A DNA stretch of 64,000 bases from Bacillus pumilus (GTDB lineage Bacteria; Bacillota; Bacilli; Bacillales; Bacillaceae), in NCBI RefSeq assembly GCF_024498355.1, contig NZ_CP101833.1:1035001-1099000 (forward strand), given 5' to 3'. The translations under genes were made by a program, and so were the position numbers. Within the stretch, counting starts at the first letter, position 1. Each line of letters opens with the position of its first letter. The notes below the pieces were generated by a model, which saw only the letters and a program-made list of their open reading frames with translations, was not told the DNA's origin and did not search any database. Below are positions 1-9,164 of the stretch, piece by piece.

Positions 1-1
1 A

Positions 2-340
2 GACAAACTCACAACATTTACTGAGCACTGGTCACCGAAGGTCATCGCAGAGATGAATGATGTGCAATTTAAGCTAGTGAAAATACAAGGGGAATTCGTT
101 TGGCATCAGCATGATGATACGGACGAAGTGTTTCTCGTCATTGATGGCCAGATGGGAATTGAGTTTAGAGATGGCAAGGTCGAACTGCATGCAGGAGAAA
201 TGTTCGTGATCCCAAAAGGAAAAGAACACAAACCATACGCCAAAGAAGAATGTCATGTCATGCTGGTTGAACCGCGGGGAGTTGTCAATACAGGGGATGC
301 CTCTTCTAAGCTGACAGCAGAAAATGATGTGTGGATTTAA
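2..340 (+). CDS. Cupin-domain protein, 5' end missing
   Basis: The reading frame is open from the first bases of the window, so the gene starts upstream; 112 codons are visible. The visible part is a single small cupin barrel: the first cupin motif is seen as [16 protein letters not shown], with the two His and the Glu that usually bind a metal, and the second as [17 protein letters not shown]. Small cupins of about 110-115 residues are common in Bacillus and mostly uncharacterised; they bind a metal or a small ligand. An internal ATG at 53 lies within the fold and has no clear ribosome binding site, so it is not the start. A terminator follows. The family is clear; the function is unknown. 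Confidence 0.85.
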   Translation, partial: DKLTTFTEHWSPKVIAEMNDVQFKLVKIQGEFVWHQHDDTDEVFLVIDGQMGIEFRDGKVELHAGEMFVIPKGKEHKPYAKEECHVMLVEPRGVVNTGDASSKLTAENDVWI

Positions 341-349
341 TGCAAAGCG

Positions 350-378
350 AAAAGACGCCGAAAGGGGTCTTTTTTTTT
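350..378 (+). terminator. Rho-independent terminator after the cupin gene
   Basis: A short stem (AAAAGAC pairing with GTCTTTT) is followed by a T-run, ten bases after the cupin stop codon. Confidence 0.75.
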
Positions 379-641
379 AGAAAAAATCATGAAAATGACA
401 TACACTGAAACCAAATATATCTCTCTAGTCGTCTATTGACTGTATCGGCAGGATGTCAATGAAATGACAGGGAAATGTGGATCATTCGACGTCTTTTCAT
501 CCATTTGCTCATAAATCACAGAAGTGACACGAGCCGTCTGTTACAATAAAAGAAATCATTTCTTAAAAGTGTTCGTATGAGGTAAAGGATACTCATAGTT
601 GACCGATATGAACGAATGGGAATTAGAAATGGAGGCTCTGT
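379..641. other. Non-coding gap before the lipoprotein gene
   Basis: No credible open frame was seen on either strand. The stretch should hold the promoter of the lipoprotein gene: a TACAAT hexamer at 542-547 could be a -10 element, but no matching -35 box lies at the right spacing, so no promoter is called. The only other visible feature is the ribosome binding site GGAGG at 631-635. Confidence 0.5.
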
Positions 642-1121
642 ATGAAAAAACGATTGCATTTGATGCTGCTATTCACCGTGACAGTGACATTACTAGCAGC
701 CTGCCATGAAGCAGGTCAGTCGCCTTCAAAACAAGACACAAAAGAAGCTGCGTATGAACAATGGGTTCAGCGTTATATGGATGAGTTAAATGAAGCATAT
801 GAAAACATGACAGACCAATTCATTTCAGATGGACATGGAAAGATTCAAGCAAATGGAAAATTGGCAAAAGCGACGAAAGCATTTGATCGTGTGATTCAAA
901 AAGGACTTGCTCATCAAGAAGTTCCAGCTGCGTACAAACAGGCTGACAAACAATTAAAGACAGGCCTTGCTTCATTTGAAAAAGGGATCGATAAGGTGGA
1001 GCAGCTGTTGAAGCATCCTGATCACGAAAAGCTGTTTATTTCCGCTACCCATCATTTACAAGATGGTTTGCAACAGATAGCTGCATTTATTGAAGAAGTA
1101 GGTCACATACAGCAATCATGA
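642..1121 (+). CDS. Putative lipoprotein of unknown function
   Basis: The 159-residue protein has a signal peptide with a lipobox, LAAC, whose Cys21 would be lipidated, so it should be anchored on the outer face of the membrane. The mature part is hydrophilic, rich in Lys, Gln and Glu, and looks all-helical, with no catalytic motif. I do not recognise the family. The start is supported by GGAGG seven bases upstream. It is transcribed alone and ends in a bidirectional terminator shared with the convergent MocR-type regulator. The cell location is well supported; the role is unknown. Confidence 0.85.
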   Translation: MKKRLHLMLLFTVTVTLLAACHEAGQSPSKQDTKEAAYEQWVQRYMDELNEAYENMTDQFISDGHGKIQANGKLAKATKAFDRVIQKGLAHQEVPAAYKQADKQLKTGLASFEKGIDKVEQLLKHPDHEKLFISATHHLQDGLQQIAAFIEEVGHIQQS

Positions 1122-1154
1122 AAAAAGCTTGGAAGTTCACTTCCAGGCTTTTTT
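1121..1154. terminator. Bidirectional terminator
   Basis: A strong hairpin (AAAAAAGC..GGAAG / CTTCC..GCTTTTTT) with an A-run on one side and a T-run on the other lies between two convergent genes and overlaps the last bases of the minus-strand gene. Confidence 0.9.
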
Positions 1155-2592
1155 AGATGTGAAGTGTTTGCTTTAAACGGCGCACGCCCTCTTGAATCAT
1201 TTCTTCATCTGTACAGGCGAAACCAAGCAGCAATCCCTTTCTATTGCTTTGATAACAATAGGGGCTTAATGGATAAATTCCGACACCAGCGTCTTTAGCA
1301 GCCGCAATACTGCCTTTTTCATCAAAGTGTGGCGCTCCTTCTAAAAAGACATGAAGGCCAGTATCGGTTCCATATAAGTGGAAGTGTTTGTCAAATTGAT
1401 GTATCAAAAGGGCTTCCATCATAGCCGCCTGCCTTTTTTTATAAAGCTGTCTCATTCGCCTGACATATCGCGTGAATTCTCCTTCTCTGAAGAATGAAGC
1501 AAGTGTAATTTGTTCCATGATCGGCAGCTGTCTTTGGATGAGTGATTGCAGCGCAGCGATTTCTTTGATGACAGCTTTGGAGCCGATGATTGCAGCAAGG
1601 CGTATGCCGGGTGCCAGCACCTTTGAAAAGCTTAAGATGTATAACACATGATCGGGTGCTTCTGAAAATAAGGAAGGAAGCGGCCCGCCATGATAACGAT
1701 AATCCCCATCAAAATCATCCTCTAATATATAAGACTGGTGGCTGACAGCAAACTGTATCAATTGCTGTCTTCTGTTTACACTCATACATACACCTGTTGG
1801 ACGCTGATGGGAAGGCGTCACTGCGATCAGCTTGGTTCGTCCGGGCAGTGCGTTCACAATCATTCCTTCTTCATCTACTGGTGCGGGGTGAATGTTCATT
1901 TCACGATGTAAAAACGAAAGCCTTGCCCCAGGAAAACCTGGATCTTCAACAGCGACCGTATCGCCTTTTTTGAGCAGGACTTGTGAAATCAAGTCAATGG
2001 CTTGCTGCGTGCCCCCTGTTAACACCATTTGATCTTCTTCTACATCGATTCCGCGTTCAACAGATAAATATTGGCGTATTTCTGAGCGTACTTCCCATAA
2101 TCCGTGCGGGGAAGAATAGCCCCAATCCTTCAAGTCTAAGCGCTGTAATGCTTTCATAAGCGAGCGTTTCCATATGTTTTGAAAATGTTCGTCGATGGCT
2201 GGCTCTTGATGGCGAAAGTCGATATTGAGCTTCTCATGAAATTGATTGGCCGAGAGCCAGTGCTCCATTTGTTTTTCAGCCTCGTCAAAATGAGGCCTAA
2301 CGGGAAGTGCAAAGGGCGGCTCACTTTGATGGGGAGTGGAAGCGGCGTATTGGTCACTTGAGATAACCTTTGTCCCGCCTCTTCTAGATGTGCTGACATA
2401 GCCTCTTGCCAGCAGTTCATCATAGGCAAGCTGTACGGTTGATCTTGATACGTTTAGCTCCTGTGCTAACACGCGTGTCGGCGTTAACTGATCGTTAGGA
2501 TTCAGTCTTTGTGAATGAATTTTTTGAATGATACCAGTCACGATTTGCTGCCATAGCGGGGTAGAGCTTGAGTGGTCTAAATGAATATACAT
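1153..2592 (-). CDS. MocR/PdxR-type regulator (GntR HTH fused to aminotransferase fold)
   Basis: The 479-residue protein has an N-terminal GntR-type winged helix (residues about 10-75; [20 protein letters not shown] is the helix-turn-helix) joined to a fold-type I aminotransferase domain (about 110-475). The PLP site is recognisable from [10 protein letters not shown] and from [13 protein letters not shown], whose lysine should form the Schiff base. MocR regulators use the aminotransferase part as a PLP or amino-compound sensor. The gene is divergent from an MFS transporter, so the likeliest target is that transporter, plus itself. PdxR proper lies beside pdxST, which is not here, so the effector is unknown. 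Confidence 0.9.
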   Translation of the reverse strand: MYIHLDHSSSTPLWQQIVTGIIQKIHSQRLNPNDQLTPTRVLAQELNVSRSTVQLAYDELLARGYVSTSRRGGTKVISSDQYAASTPHQSEPPFALPVRPHFDEAEKQMEHWLSANQFHEKLNIDFRHQEPAIDEHFQNIWKRSLMKALQRLDLKDWGYSSPHGLWEVRSEIRQYLSVERGIDVEEDQMVLTGGTQQAIDLISQVLLKKGDTVAVEDPGFPGARLSFLHREMNIHPAPVDEEGMIVNALPGRTKLIAVTPSHQRPTGVCMSVNRRQQLIQFAVSHQSYILEDDFDGDYRYHGGPLPSLFSEAPDHVLYILSFSKVLAPGIRLAAIIGSKAVIKEIAALQSLIQRQLPIMEQITLASFFREGEFTRYVRRMRQLYKKRQAAMMEALLIHQFDKHFHLYGTDTGLHVFLEGAPHFDEKGSIAAAKDAGVGIYPLSPYCYQSNRKGLLLGFACTDEEMIQEGVRRLKQTLHI

Positions 2593-2616
2593 GAGGCACC
2601 TTCTCTCTTTGTCACG

Positions 2617-2630
2617 TCATCATATGATGA
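2617..2630. promoter_or_regulatory. Palindrome in the regulator/transporter divergent region
   Basis: A perfect 14-bp palindrome, TCATCATATGATGA, lies 25 bases upstream of the MocR-type start and about 110 bases upstream of the MFS start, flanked by GTCA and TGAC. It is a candidate operator for the regulator. Many MocR proteins bind direct repeats instead, so this is only a suggestion. Confidence 0.35.
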
Positions 2631-2738
2631 TGACACGGAATTATGGACTGGTCAATAGAGTTATTTTTGGATGTGGGAAGAAAGCCAAATGGTGTGTAAA
2701 CTGTTGTCAGATGTTATTTACATAGAGGAGAGAGTCAA

Positions 2739-3908
2739 ATGATTCCTGCATCAAAAGAAGAAACGGCACAACGATCCATGATCCCGTTTATTTTCGTTTT
2801 ATTTGGTCTTTTCATGATTACGACCGCTGTGAATCTGCAAGTGCCTCTTTATACGGCGTATGCAGATCAAGCGGGGTATGGAAAGGCGGCAACAGCACTT
2901 GTGTTTGCTGCGTATGTATTCGGACTTATTCCAGTATTGCTTTTTCTCGGCGGCATTTCTGACCGGGCTGGACGCAAACCCATTTTATTGGTCGCGCTTT
3001 GCTTTTCGTTATGTGCCACCCTTTTGATGGTCGTGCATCCTTCCATACAGATGCTCTTTGCTGCCCGGATGCTGCAAGGAGTGGGTCTTGGTCTAAGTGT
3101 TGGAACATGCACGGCCTATTTGATTGCTTTATATCCAGAGAAATCAGGCTGGATACCAACTTTTATTGCATTATGTAGTTCGGTTGGATTTGGGGGAGGT
3201 GCTCTTTTTACAGCGCTTCTTTCTTTTCAAAGTGTGTCGCTCACACCGCTTAGCTATTGGATTGTTTTGGTCTTTTTGATGCTGACGATTGTTGGTGTAT
3301 TCTTTTTTGTGCCGCCTATACAAGGAAATGCGAGTAAACCGATGATGAATATGCCAAGGTTTCCAAAAGGGACGATGCCGGCGAACTTGGCGATTGCCAT
3401 CGCATGGTCAGTGTGTGGGCTTGTGATTTCTATTTTGCCAGCACAGCTGCAATTAAATGGATATGAATTATGGGTAGGGCCGGCGCTGTTTTTTATTAAT
3501 ATAGCAGGTGTCCTCATGCAGCCCTTTGTTCGTAAGATGAACAGCAGTGCAGCGCTCCGGGTGGGTTTTATCTGTCTTCCGTGCGGATATGGCCTGCTGC
3601 TGTTCGGCGCAAATGGCGGGTCCATCTTCCTTGTACTTGCCGGGACCATGCTTGCGGGCACTGCTTGCTATGGATTTACTTACTTAGGTGGTCTTCAGCT
3701 GATTGTCAAGCGAGGGAAGAAGGAGGCGGCTAGAGCGGTTGCAGGATATTACTTGTTTGCTTACTTAGGTCTTGGCATTCCGAGTGTTTTTGTCGGTCTC
3801 TTTGCTGATATGTACGGTACTCAGACGGTGTTAACCCTCTTTTTCTTGGTCGTTTTGGCCGCCTGTCTCATACTGTTTATCTCAGGTTTCAGACGGAAAC
3901 AAAAGTGA
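2739..3908 (+). CDS. MFS transporter
   Basis: The 389-residue membrane protein has about 12 hydrophobic segments. The MFS motif A region is visible between helices 2 and 3 (GGISDRAGRKPILL), and an Arg-containing helix 4 (ARMLQGVGLGLSVGT) resembles drug:H+ antiporters. It probably exports a small molecule using the proton gradient; the substrate cannot be read from the sequence. The start follows GAGGAGAGAG. It is divergent from the MocR-type regulator, a common regulator/exporter arrangement. The family is clear and the substrate unknown. Confidence 0.9.
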   Translation: MIPASKEETAQRSMIPFIFVLFGLFMITTAVNLQVPLYTAYADQAGYGKAATALVFAAYVFGLIPVLLFLGGISDRAGRKPILLVALCFSLCATLLMVVHPSIQMLFAARMLQGVGLGLSVGTCTAYLIALYPEKSGWIPTFIALCSSVGFGGGALFTALLSFQSVSLTPLSYWIVLVFLMLTIVGVFFFVPPIQGNASKPMMNMPRFPKGTMPANLAIAIAWSVCGLVISILPAQLQLNGYELWVGPALFFINIAGVLMQPFVRKMNSSAALRVGFICLPCGYGLLLFGANGGSIFLVLAGTMLAGTACYGFTYLGGLQLIVKRGKKEAARAVAGYYLFAYLGLGIPSVFVGLFADMYGTQTVLTLFFLVVLAACLILFISGFRRKQK

Positions 3909-3973
3909 AATGTCCATCTTTCTCTTTTTTGATCAATTCGTTTAAAATAAAGGCAAGAGGGGGGAAGATGAAT

Positions 3974-4249
3974 ATGAAAAAAGTGCGGCTGGACGGTGCG
4001 ATATGCAGGTCGCAAGAGGAGCTTCATGACCAACTAAAAACAGTTTTGCACCTTCCTGACTACTACGGGAAAAACCTTGATGCCCTTTGGGACTGTTTAA
4101 CAGGAGAAGTGAATCTTCCTGTAGAGCTTACATGGGTGAATTTTCAAACAAGTAAAGACGCTCTTGGCCATTATGCAGAGAGCTTGCGGCAGTTATTTCA
4201 AGAAGCAGAAGAGGAACTGAAGGGACAATTTCAAGTGAACATTCAATAA
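3974..4249 (+). CDS. yrdF: Barstar-like ribonuclease inhibitor (YrdF-like)
   Basis: This 91-residue protein matches the barstar fold: the core LPDYYGKNLDALWDCLTGE carries the Tyr-Tyr-Gly-x-Asn-x-Asp-Ala-Leu-Trp signature that in barstar plugs the barnase active site. In B. subtilis YrdF (91 residues) is the barstar homologue. I chose the ATG at 3974 because it gives that length and lies about nine bases after GAGGGGGG; the ATG at 3968 is too close to this site, and a longer frame from 3905 has no ribosome binding site. No barnase-type RNase gene lies beside it, so its partner must be elsewhere or absent. Confidence 0.85.
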   Translation: MKKVRLDGAICRSQEELHDQLKTVLHLPDYYGKNLDALWDCLTGEVNLPVELTWVNFQTSKDALGHYAESLRQLFQEAEEELKGQFQVNIQ

Positions 4250-4255
4250 TTGGGG

Positions 4256-4288
4256 AAAAAGCAGCTGATAACGTAGGCTGTTTTTTTT
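4256..4288 (+). terminator. Rho-independent terminator after the barstar-like gene
   Basis: CAGC pairs with GCTG around a short loop, followed by eight T residues, just after the stop codon. Confidence 0.75.
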
Positions 4289-4317
4289 ATGAGCTTCGGT
4301 CCTTTCTCATTACGGTA

Positions 4318-4345
4318 TTGAATATTTCACTAGATGTGATAATAT
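4318..4345 (+). promoter_or_regulatory. SigA-type promoter of yclNOPQ
   Basis: A -35 hexamer TTGAAT (4318-4323) and a -10 hexamer TAATAT (4340-4345) are separated by 16 bases. The Fur box begins 18 bases downstream of the -10, where a bound repressor would block the polymerase. Confidence 0.6.
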
Positions 4346-4362
4346 ATGAACTGCTGCTTAAT

Positions 4363-4383
4363 TGATAATGATAATCATTTATA
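4363..4383. promoter_or_regulatory. Fur box upstream of yclN
   Basis: TGATAATGATAATCA (4363-4377) differs at one position from the Bacillus 7-1-7 Fur consensus TGATAATnATTATCA. A second copy shifted by six bases (4369-4383) matches 12 of 14 positions. Overlapping 7-1-7 motifs are the usual high-affinity Fur site, so iron repression of the operon is expected. Confidence 0.9.
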
Positions 4384-4417
4384 GCGGAGAGAGCTTGATA
4401 GAAAGTGAGAAACCTGT

Positions 4418-5368
4418 ATGAAGTTGTATCAATTAAGTTTGTTATTTGTGTGTTTGGCATGTGCATCACTGTTTGTCGGTGTACAGGATCTGTCTATTTT
4501 ACAGCTGTTTCATTTAACAGATGGACAAATGCATACCTTATTGTCAAGTCGCATCCCACGGCTGATGAGTATTGTGCTTGCTGGCATGAGCCTTAGTTTA
4601 TGCGGCTTTATTATGCAAAGCATGACAAGGAATAAATTTGTTTCACCAACCACAGCAGGAACAATGGATTGGGCCAAGCTTGGTATTTTAGCAGCTATGC
4701 TCGTTTTTACACATGCGAGCCCGCTCACGAAAATGGGCATCGCATTTTTATTTACTCTAGCTGGCAATCTCCTATTCTTAAAAATCCTTCGCCATATTAA
4801 GGTGAACGATACGATCTATGTACCGTTAGTCGGATTAATGTTTGGCGGGATCGTCAGTGCAATATCTACGTTTATCGCCTATAAATATGATCTGATCCAA
4901 AACGTATCTGCATGGCTTCAAGGGGATTTTTCTCTTATTGTTCAGGGGCGTTATGAACTGCTCTATGTGAGTGTTCCACTTTTGATCATTGCGTATTTAT
5001 ATGCTGACCGCTTTACAGTGGCTGGTATGGGCGAGAGCTTTGCTGTCAACTTAGGTTTAACGTATAAACGTGTGATGGCGGTTGGTTTGGTGATCGTTTC
5101 GATGATTACGTCTGTCACCATTTTAACAGTCGGAATGCTGCCATTTCTCGGCTTAATCATTCCTAATATTGTATCGATCTATCGAGGCGATCACTTGAAA
5201 AAAAGCCTCCCGCATACAGCCTTACTAGGTGCCATTTTTGTTCTGATTTGTGATGTGCTCGGAAGGGTGATCATTTATCCATATGAAATTTCAGTTGGGC
5301 TCATGGTAGGCATCATCGGAAGTGCGATCTTCCTGTACATGCTATTAAGGAGGAAACGCTATGCATAA
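4418..5368 (+). CDS. yclN: Petrobactin ABC transporter permease YclN
   Basis: The 316-residue FecCD-type permease closely resembles B. subtilis YclN in length and sequence (for example NKFVSPTTAGTMDWA and SIYRGDHLKKSLPHT). It has about nine membrane segments and a cytoplasmic loop near GLIIPNIVSIYRGDH that contacts the ATPase. With YclO it forms the membrane channel that moves ferric petrobactin and related catecholates inward. It is first in a four-gene operon behind a Fur box; its stop overlaps the yclO start by eight bases, suggesting translational coupling. The start has a weak ribosome binding site but agrees with the family length. Confidence 0.95.
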   Translation: MKLYQLSLLFVCLACASLFVGVQDLSILQLFHLTDGQMHTLLSSRIPRLMSIVLAGMSLSLCGFIMQSMTRNKFVSPTTAGTMDWAKLGILAAMLVFTHASPLTKMGIAFLFTLAGNLLFLKILRHIKVNDTIYVPLVGLMFGGIVSAISTFIAYKYDLIQNVSAWLQGDFSLIVQGRYELLYVSVPLLIIAYLYADRFTVAGMGESFAVNLGLTYKRVMAVGLVIVSMITSVTILTVGMLPFLGLIIPNIVSIYRGDHLKKSLPHTALLGAIFVLICDVLGRVIIYPYEISVGLMVGIIGSAIFLYMLLRRKRYA

Positions 5369-6311
5369 GAAACGTATATTATTTCTCATTGCAGCCATTG
5401 CAGCCGTGCTGGTCGTGATCTTCATCACCTTTCAAATGGGATACTGGCAGTACACAGTCCCGAGCCGTTTAAAGAAAGTGCTTGCGATGACATTGACGGG
5501 AGGCGCTATTGCCTTTTCATCTGTTGTGTTTCAAACGTTGACCAACAATCGAATCTTAACGCCAAGCATTTTAGGCTTAGACGCACTTTACTTGTTTTTA
5601 CAAACAGCGATTATTTATCTTTTTGGATCGACCAATTTGATGATCGTCAATAAAAACCTGAATTTTTTCCTTTGCGTTGGGCTGATGATTCTTTTTTCCG
5701 TGCTGCTCTATACGGTGATGTTCAAACGTAAAAACAAGCACATTTTCTTACTTCTACTTGTTGGTATTGTATTTGGTACATTGTTCAAAAGTCTTTCTTC
5801 CTTTATGGAAATGCTCATTGATCCGAATGAATACCAGGTCGTACAGGATAAATCCTTTGCAAGCTTTAACCACATGAATACGGATATCCTACTCATTGCC
5901 TCTGTTTTATTTGTAGCGTTATGTCTTTATATTTGGACATTCCGCTCCAAATTAGATGTGATGTCCCTAGGAAAGGAACATGCTGTGAATCTAGGGATTG
6001 ACTATGACGGCATCACAAAAAAGATGCTGATCGTGATTGCCGTCCTTGTGTCTATCGCAACGGCTCTTGTCGGACCTATTACGTTTCTTGGCTTACTCGT
6101 CGTGAATGTGGCAAGAGAGCTATTTCGTACATACCGGCATACGTACTTGCTATTAGGCTCTTTTTTCATCAGTGTCACTGCCCTTGTAGGCGGGGAGTTT
6201 CTTGTAGAAAAGGTATTTACTTTTCAAACGCCGCTGAGTGTCTTGATTGATTTAGTCGGCGGATTGTATTTTATTTACTTACTTTTAAAGGAGAGTCGTT
6301 CATGGTCGTGA
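5361..6311 (+). CDS. yclO: Petrobactin ABC transporter permease YclO
   Basis: The second FecCD-family permease, 316 residues, with nine or so hydrophobic segments and the family loop GPITFLGLLVVNVARELF before the last helices. It pairs with YclN as a heterodimeric channel. AAGGAGG overlaps the end of yclN eight bases before the ATG, and the gene itself overlaps yclP by ten bases, so the four products are likely made in fixed proportion. Assignment rests on sequence resemblance and on the operon order N-O-P-Q. Confidence 0.95.
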   Translation: MHKKRILFLIAAIAAVLVVIFITFQMGYWQYTVPSRLKKVLAMTLTGGAIAFSSVVFQTLTNNRILTPSILGLDALYLFLQTAIIYLFGSTNLMIVNKNLNFFLCVGLMILFSVLLYTVMFKRKNKHIFLLLLVGIVFGTLFKSLSSFMEMLIDPNEYQVVQDKSFASFNHMNTDILLIASVLFVALCLYIWTFRSKLDVMSLGKEHAVNLGIDYDGITKKMLIVIAVLVSIATALVGPITFLGLLVVNVARELFRTYRHTYLLLGSFFISVTALVGGEFLVEKVFTFQTPLSVLIDLVGGLYFIYLLLKESRSWS

Positions 6312-7060
6312 TGAAGGGAGTCAGTAAGACATATAACGGAAAAACAGTGCTTCACAAAACAACTGTCAGTGTGAAAAAAGGACAGCTGACCTCTCTCATT
6401 GGTCCAAATGGTGCGGGCAAGAGCACGCTTTTGTCCATCATGAGCCGCCTGATTCAGCCAGACACAGGTGCAGCTTATTTAGAAGACAAACCATATAGTG
6501 CGTATCCTCCGCAGGAGCTTGCGAAAAAGATGAGTATTTTAAAGCAGTCCAATCACATGAGTGTGCGCCTGACCGTACGGGAGCTTGTCAGCTTTGGCCG
6601 TTTTCCTTACTCACAAGGCCATCTGACAAAAGAGGATGAGAAGATGATCGATGTGTCTCTTCAATACATGAGGCTCGTCGATATTCAGCATCAATACTTA
6701 GATGAACTAAGCGGCGGACAAAGGCAAAGAGCCTTTATTGCGATGGTACTGGCTCAGGATACGGATTATATTTTCCTAGATGAGCCTTTAAACAATTTGG
6801 ACATGAATCATTCTGTTGAGATGATGAAGCTGTTTAAGCAGCTCGTCCATGATCTCGGGAAAACGATTGTTGTGGTTCTCCATGATATTAACTTTGCATC
6901 TGTGTATTCTGATCATATCGTCGCCTTAAAAGATGGACAGGTGATCCAAGAAGGCGGAGTAGATGAAGTGATTCAAACAGATGCACTTGAACAAATTTAT
7001 GACATGCGCATACCGATTGAAGTCATTCGTGGTGAGCGTATTTGCTTATATTTTTCTTAA
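6302..7060 (+). CDS. yclP: Petrobactin ABC transporter ATPase YclP
   Basis: The 252-residue ABC ATPase has all family motifs: Walker A GPNGAGKST (about residues 38-46), signature LSGGQRQRA, Walker B YIFLDEPLNNLD, and the H-loop histidine in VVLHDINFAS. It powers the YclNO channel from the cytoplasmic side. The ATG at 6302 follows AAAGGAGAG by six bases. The pattern LDMNHSVEMM after Walker B is typical of iron-siderophore ATPases. No unusual features. Confidence 0.95.
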   Translation: MVVMKGVSKTYNGKTVLHKTTVSVKKGQLTSLIGPNGAGKSTLLSIMSRLIQPDTGAAYLEDKPYSAYPPQELAKKMSILKQSNHMSVRLTVRELVSFGRFPYSQGHLTKEDEKMIDVSLQYMRLVDIQHQYLDELSGGQRQRAFIAMVLAQDTDYIFLDEPLNNLDMNHSVEMMKLFKQLVHDLGKTIVVVLHDINFASVYSDHIVALKDGQVIQEGGVDEVIQTDALEQIYDMRIPIEVIRGERICLYFS

Positions 7061-7082
7061 AAAAATGAAGAGGTGATCAAGC

Positions 7083-8027
7083 ATGAAAAAATGGATATGG
7101 ATGATGACTGTATTAACAGCGATTGTTGTACTCGCTGCCTGCGGTAACCAAGGGAAAACAGAAGGAACAAATGAGGAAACCGTGACGGTAAAAGACATGT
7201 TGAATAAAGATGGCGTGAAAATCAAGAAAAACCCGAAAAAAGTCGTCGTGTTTGATATGGGAAGTCTTGATACGCTGGACAAACTAGGTGTGAATGTGAC
7301 AGCTTTACCAAAACAAGTCGTGCCAACATATTTATCCAAATATGAAGGTGGCAAATATGAGAATGTCGGCGGCTTAAAAGAGCCGAACTTTGAAAAAATT
7401 GCAGAGCTCAACCCGGATTTGATCATTATTCAGCACCGTCAAGCAGATGCATTCGACGAATTTACTAAAATTGCTCCTACGATTTTGATGGATGTAGACA
7501 CTGCCAACTATATGGAATCATTTAAAAAGAATGCCACGACGTTAGGGGAGATTTTTGATAAGGAAGATGAAGTCAAAAAAGAACTTGCAGCCATTGATCA
7601 AAAAGTGGATGCATTAAAGAAACAAGCAAAAGAGTTGAAACAAAATGGGTTGGTGATCATGGCGAACGACAGCAAAATGACTGCCTTTGGATCTAAATCA
7701 AGATATGGTCTCATCCATGATGTGTTTGGTATCACACCGGCAGATCGAAAGCTTGAGCCATCTGATAAACACGGCCAAAGCATTTCGTATGAGTACATGG
7801 TCAAAACGAATCCAGATTTCTTATTTGTCGTTGATCGAGGCGCAGCGATCGGAGAGGAAACGTCTGCGAAACAGCTTGTTGAAAATGATTATGTGAAATC
7901 AGTTAAAGCGATCAAAAACAATCATGTGGTGTATTTGAACTCAGATATGTGGTATTTATCTGGCGGCGGCCTTGAATCATTGACTGCCATGATTGATGAA
8001 GTGAAGCAAGGAATTGAACAAAAATAA
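7083..8027 (+). CDS. yclQ: Petrobactin-binding lipoprotein YclQ
   Basis: The 314-residue protein has a lipoprotein signal (LAAC, lipidated Cys at about residue 20) and a class III periplasmic-binding-protein fold with a long connecting helix. Motifs such as VVFDMGSLDTLDKLG and the C-terminal NNHVVYLNSDMWYLSGGG match B. subtilis YclQ, which binds petrobactin and its catecholate precursors outside the membrane and hands them to YclNO. It is the last gene of the operon, 22 bases after yclP, and a terminator follows. No petrobactin biosynthesis genes are in the window, so the system may serve to take up foreign siderophores. Confidence 0.95.
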   Translation: MKKWIWMMTVLTAIVVLAACGNQGKTEGTNEETVTVKDMLNKDGVKIKKNPKKVVVFDMGSLDTLDKLGVNVTALPKQVVPTYLSKYEGGKYENVGGLKEPNFEKIAELNPDLIIIQHRQADAFDEFTKIAPTILMDVDTANYMESFKKNATTLGEIFDKEDEVKKELAAIDQKVDALKKQAKELKQNGLVIMANDSKMTAFGSKSRYGLIHDVFGITPADRKLEPSDKHGQSISYEYMVKTNPDFLFVVDRGAAIGEETSAKQLVENDYVKSVKAIKNNHVVYLNSDMWYLSGGGLESLTAMIDEVKQGIEQK

Positions 8028-8033
8028 TGGATG

Positions 8034-8062
8034 AAAAGCTGCTCGTCTTGAGCGGCTTTTTT
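8034..8062 (+). terminator. Rho-independent terminator of yclNOPQ
   Basis: The stem AAAAGC-GCTC / GAGC-GCTTTTTT follows the yclQ stop within about ten bases. Confidence 0.85.
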
Positions 8063-8167
8063 AATTGTGGATTCATAAAAATATGTTGCGTGCAGGAAAC
8101 TTTCAGTGAAATATGTTATAGTGGAACCTACATTGATAGACTAAGATAGAGTGAGGGTTCGGAAAGG

Positions 8168-9124
8168 ATGAAGGAGAAAACAAGATCAAAAAGAAGGCTG
8201 AGACCTTGGGTGAAAGTCGTGCTGTTTATCATGGCATTTGTCATGTTGATGGCGGTATCTGTGACAGGATACGCATATTATAAAATTTCAAAAGCGTCGA
8301 ATAAGGCGCAAGTCTCGTTAGAAAGAGGAGACACCTCGCAAAAGCGTGTGAAAGCTTTTGATCCAGGGAAGGATAGCTTTTCGGTGCTGCTGCTTGGAAT
8401 TGACAGTCGTCCAGGTGAAACGGTAGATGAAGCAAGAAGTGATGCGGTCTTACTGGCGGCGGTGAACCGAACAGAGAAAACCATCAAGCTCCTCAGTATT
8501 CCTCGTGATTCTTATGTAGATATTCCGGGAAGAGGATATGATAAAATCGCCCACGCCCATGCGTTTGGGAGTGCAGATTTGTCAGTCAAAACGGTAGAAA
8601 ACGTGTTGAATATTCCGGTAGACTATGTGATTTCAGGAAACTTTAAGGCGTTTCAAGACATTGTAGACGAGCTAAATGGAATTGAAGTAACGATTGAAGA
8701 TGAAGGCATCGCCAAACAAATGGAAAAGGATTCAAAGGGGAAAGTTCATGTGCAAACAGGCACACATACACTGAATGGCGAAGAAGCATTAGCCTTTGTG
8801 AGAACGAGAAAGGCAGATAGTGACCTCATGCGTGGAAAGCGCCAAATGGAAGCACTTCAAGCCATCTTTGAAAAATCTAAATCCATTTCTTCGATCCCGT
8901 CATATGACAACATCATTGATACACTCGGTGATAACGTCTCAACCAATTTGTCCATGAAGCAGTTTATCGGACTTTTCCCGTTACTAAGCTCATTGAAATC
9001 AGTGGAGACCATTCAGTTAAAGGGACATGATTATCAGCCTGGGAATGTGTATTACTTTGAGTTAGATGGAGCAGGGTTGGAAGAAGTCAGAACAGAGCTG
9101 AGAGAACAGCTTGAATTATCATAA
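8168..9124 (+). CDS. tagT: LytR-CpsA-Psr wall teichoic acid ligase TagT
   Basis: The 318-residue protein has a basic cytoplasmic N-terminus, one membrane helix (about residues 15-35) and an extracellular LCP domain. The pyrophosphate-binding residues are seen in LLLGIDSRPGE, the conserved arginine in SIPRDSYVDIPG, and RTRKADSDLMRGKRQ near the C-terminus. LCP enzymes transfer anionic wall polymers from their lipid carrier to peptidoglycan. Of the three B. subtilis paralogues this resembles TagT (YwtF, 322 residues) most, for example in FDPGKDSFSVLLLGID and in the ending. It stands alone between terminators. The choice between TagT, TagU and TagV is made on remembered sequence. Confidence 0.85.
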   Translation: MKEKTRSKRRLRPWVKVVLFIMAFVMLMAVSVTGYAYYKISKASNKAQVSLERGDTSQKRVKAFDPGKDSFSVLLLGIDSRPGETVDEARSDAVLLAAVNRTEKTIKLLSIPRDSYVDIPGRGYDKIAHAHAFGSADLSVKTVENVLNIPVDYVISGNFKAFQDIVDELNGIEVTIEDEGIAKQMEKDSKGKVHVQTGTHTLNGEEALAFVRTRKADSDLMRGKRQMEALQAIFEKSKSISSIPSYDNIIDTLGDNVSTNLSMKQFIGLFPLLSSLKSVETIQLKGHDYQPGNVYYFELDGAGLEEVRTELREQLELS

Positions 9125-9132
9125 ATAAGAAT

Positions 9133-9164
9133 GAGCCTGCCGCCGCGGCAGGCTTTATTCTTTT
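9133..9164. terminator. Terminator after tagT
   Basis: A GC-rich perfect hairpin, AGCCTGCCG / CGGCAGGCT, is followed by TTATTCTTTT. The reverse strand has no long T-run, so it is probably used mainly by tagT. Confidence 0.8.

Noticed and set aside
1153..2592. Naming the MocR-type gene pdxR
   Set aside because: No pdxS/pdxT genes are adjacent, and many MocR proteins regulate other functions; the architecture alone does not justify the symbol.
3254..3661. A 135-codon minus-strand frame within the MFS gene
   Set aside because: Antisense shadow of a strongly coding membrane-protein gene, with no ribosome binding site and no recognisable product.
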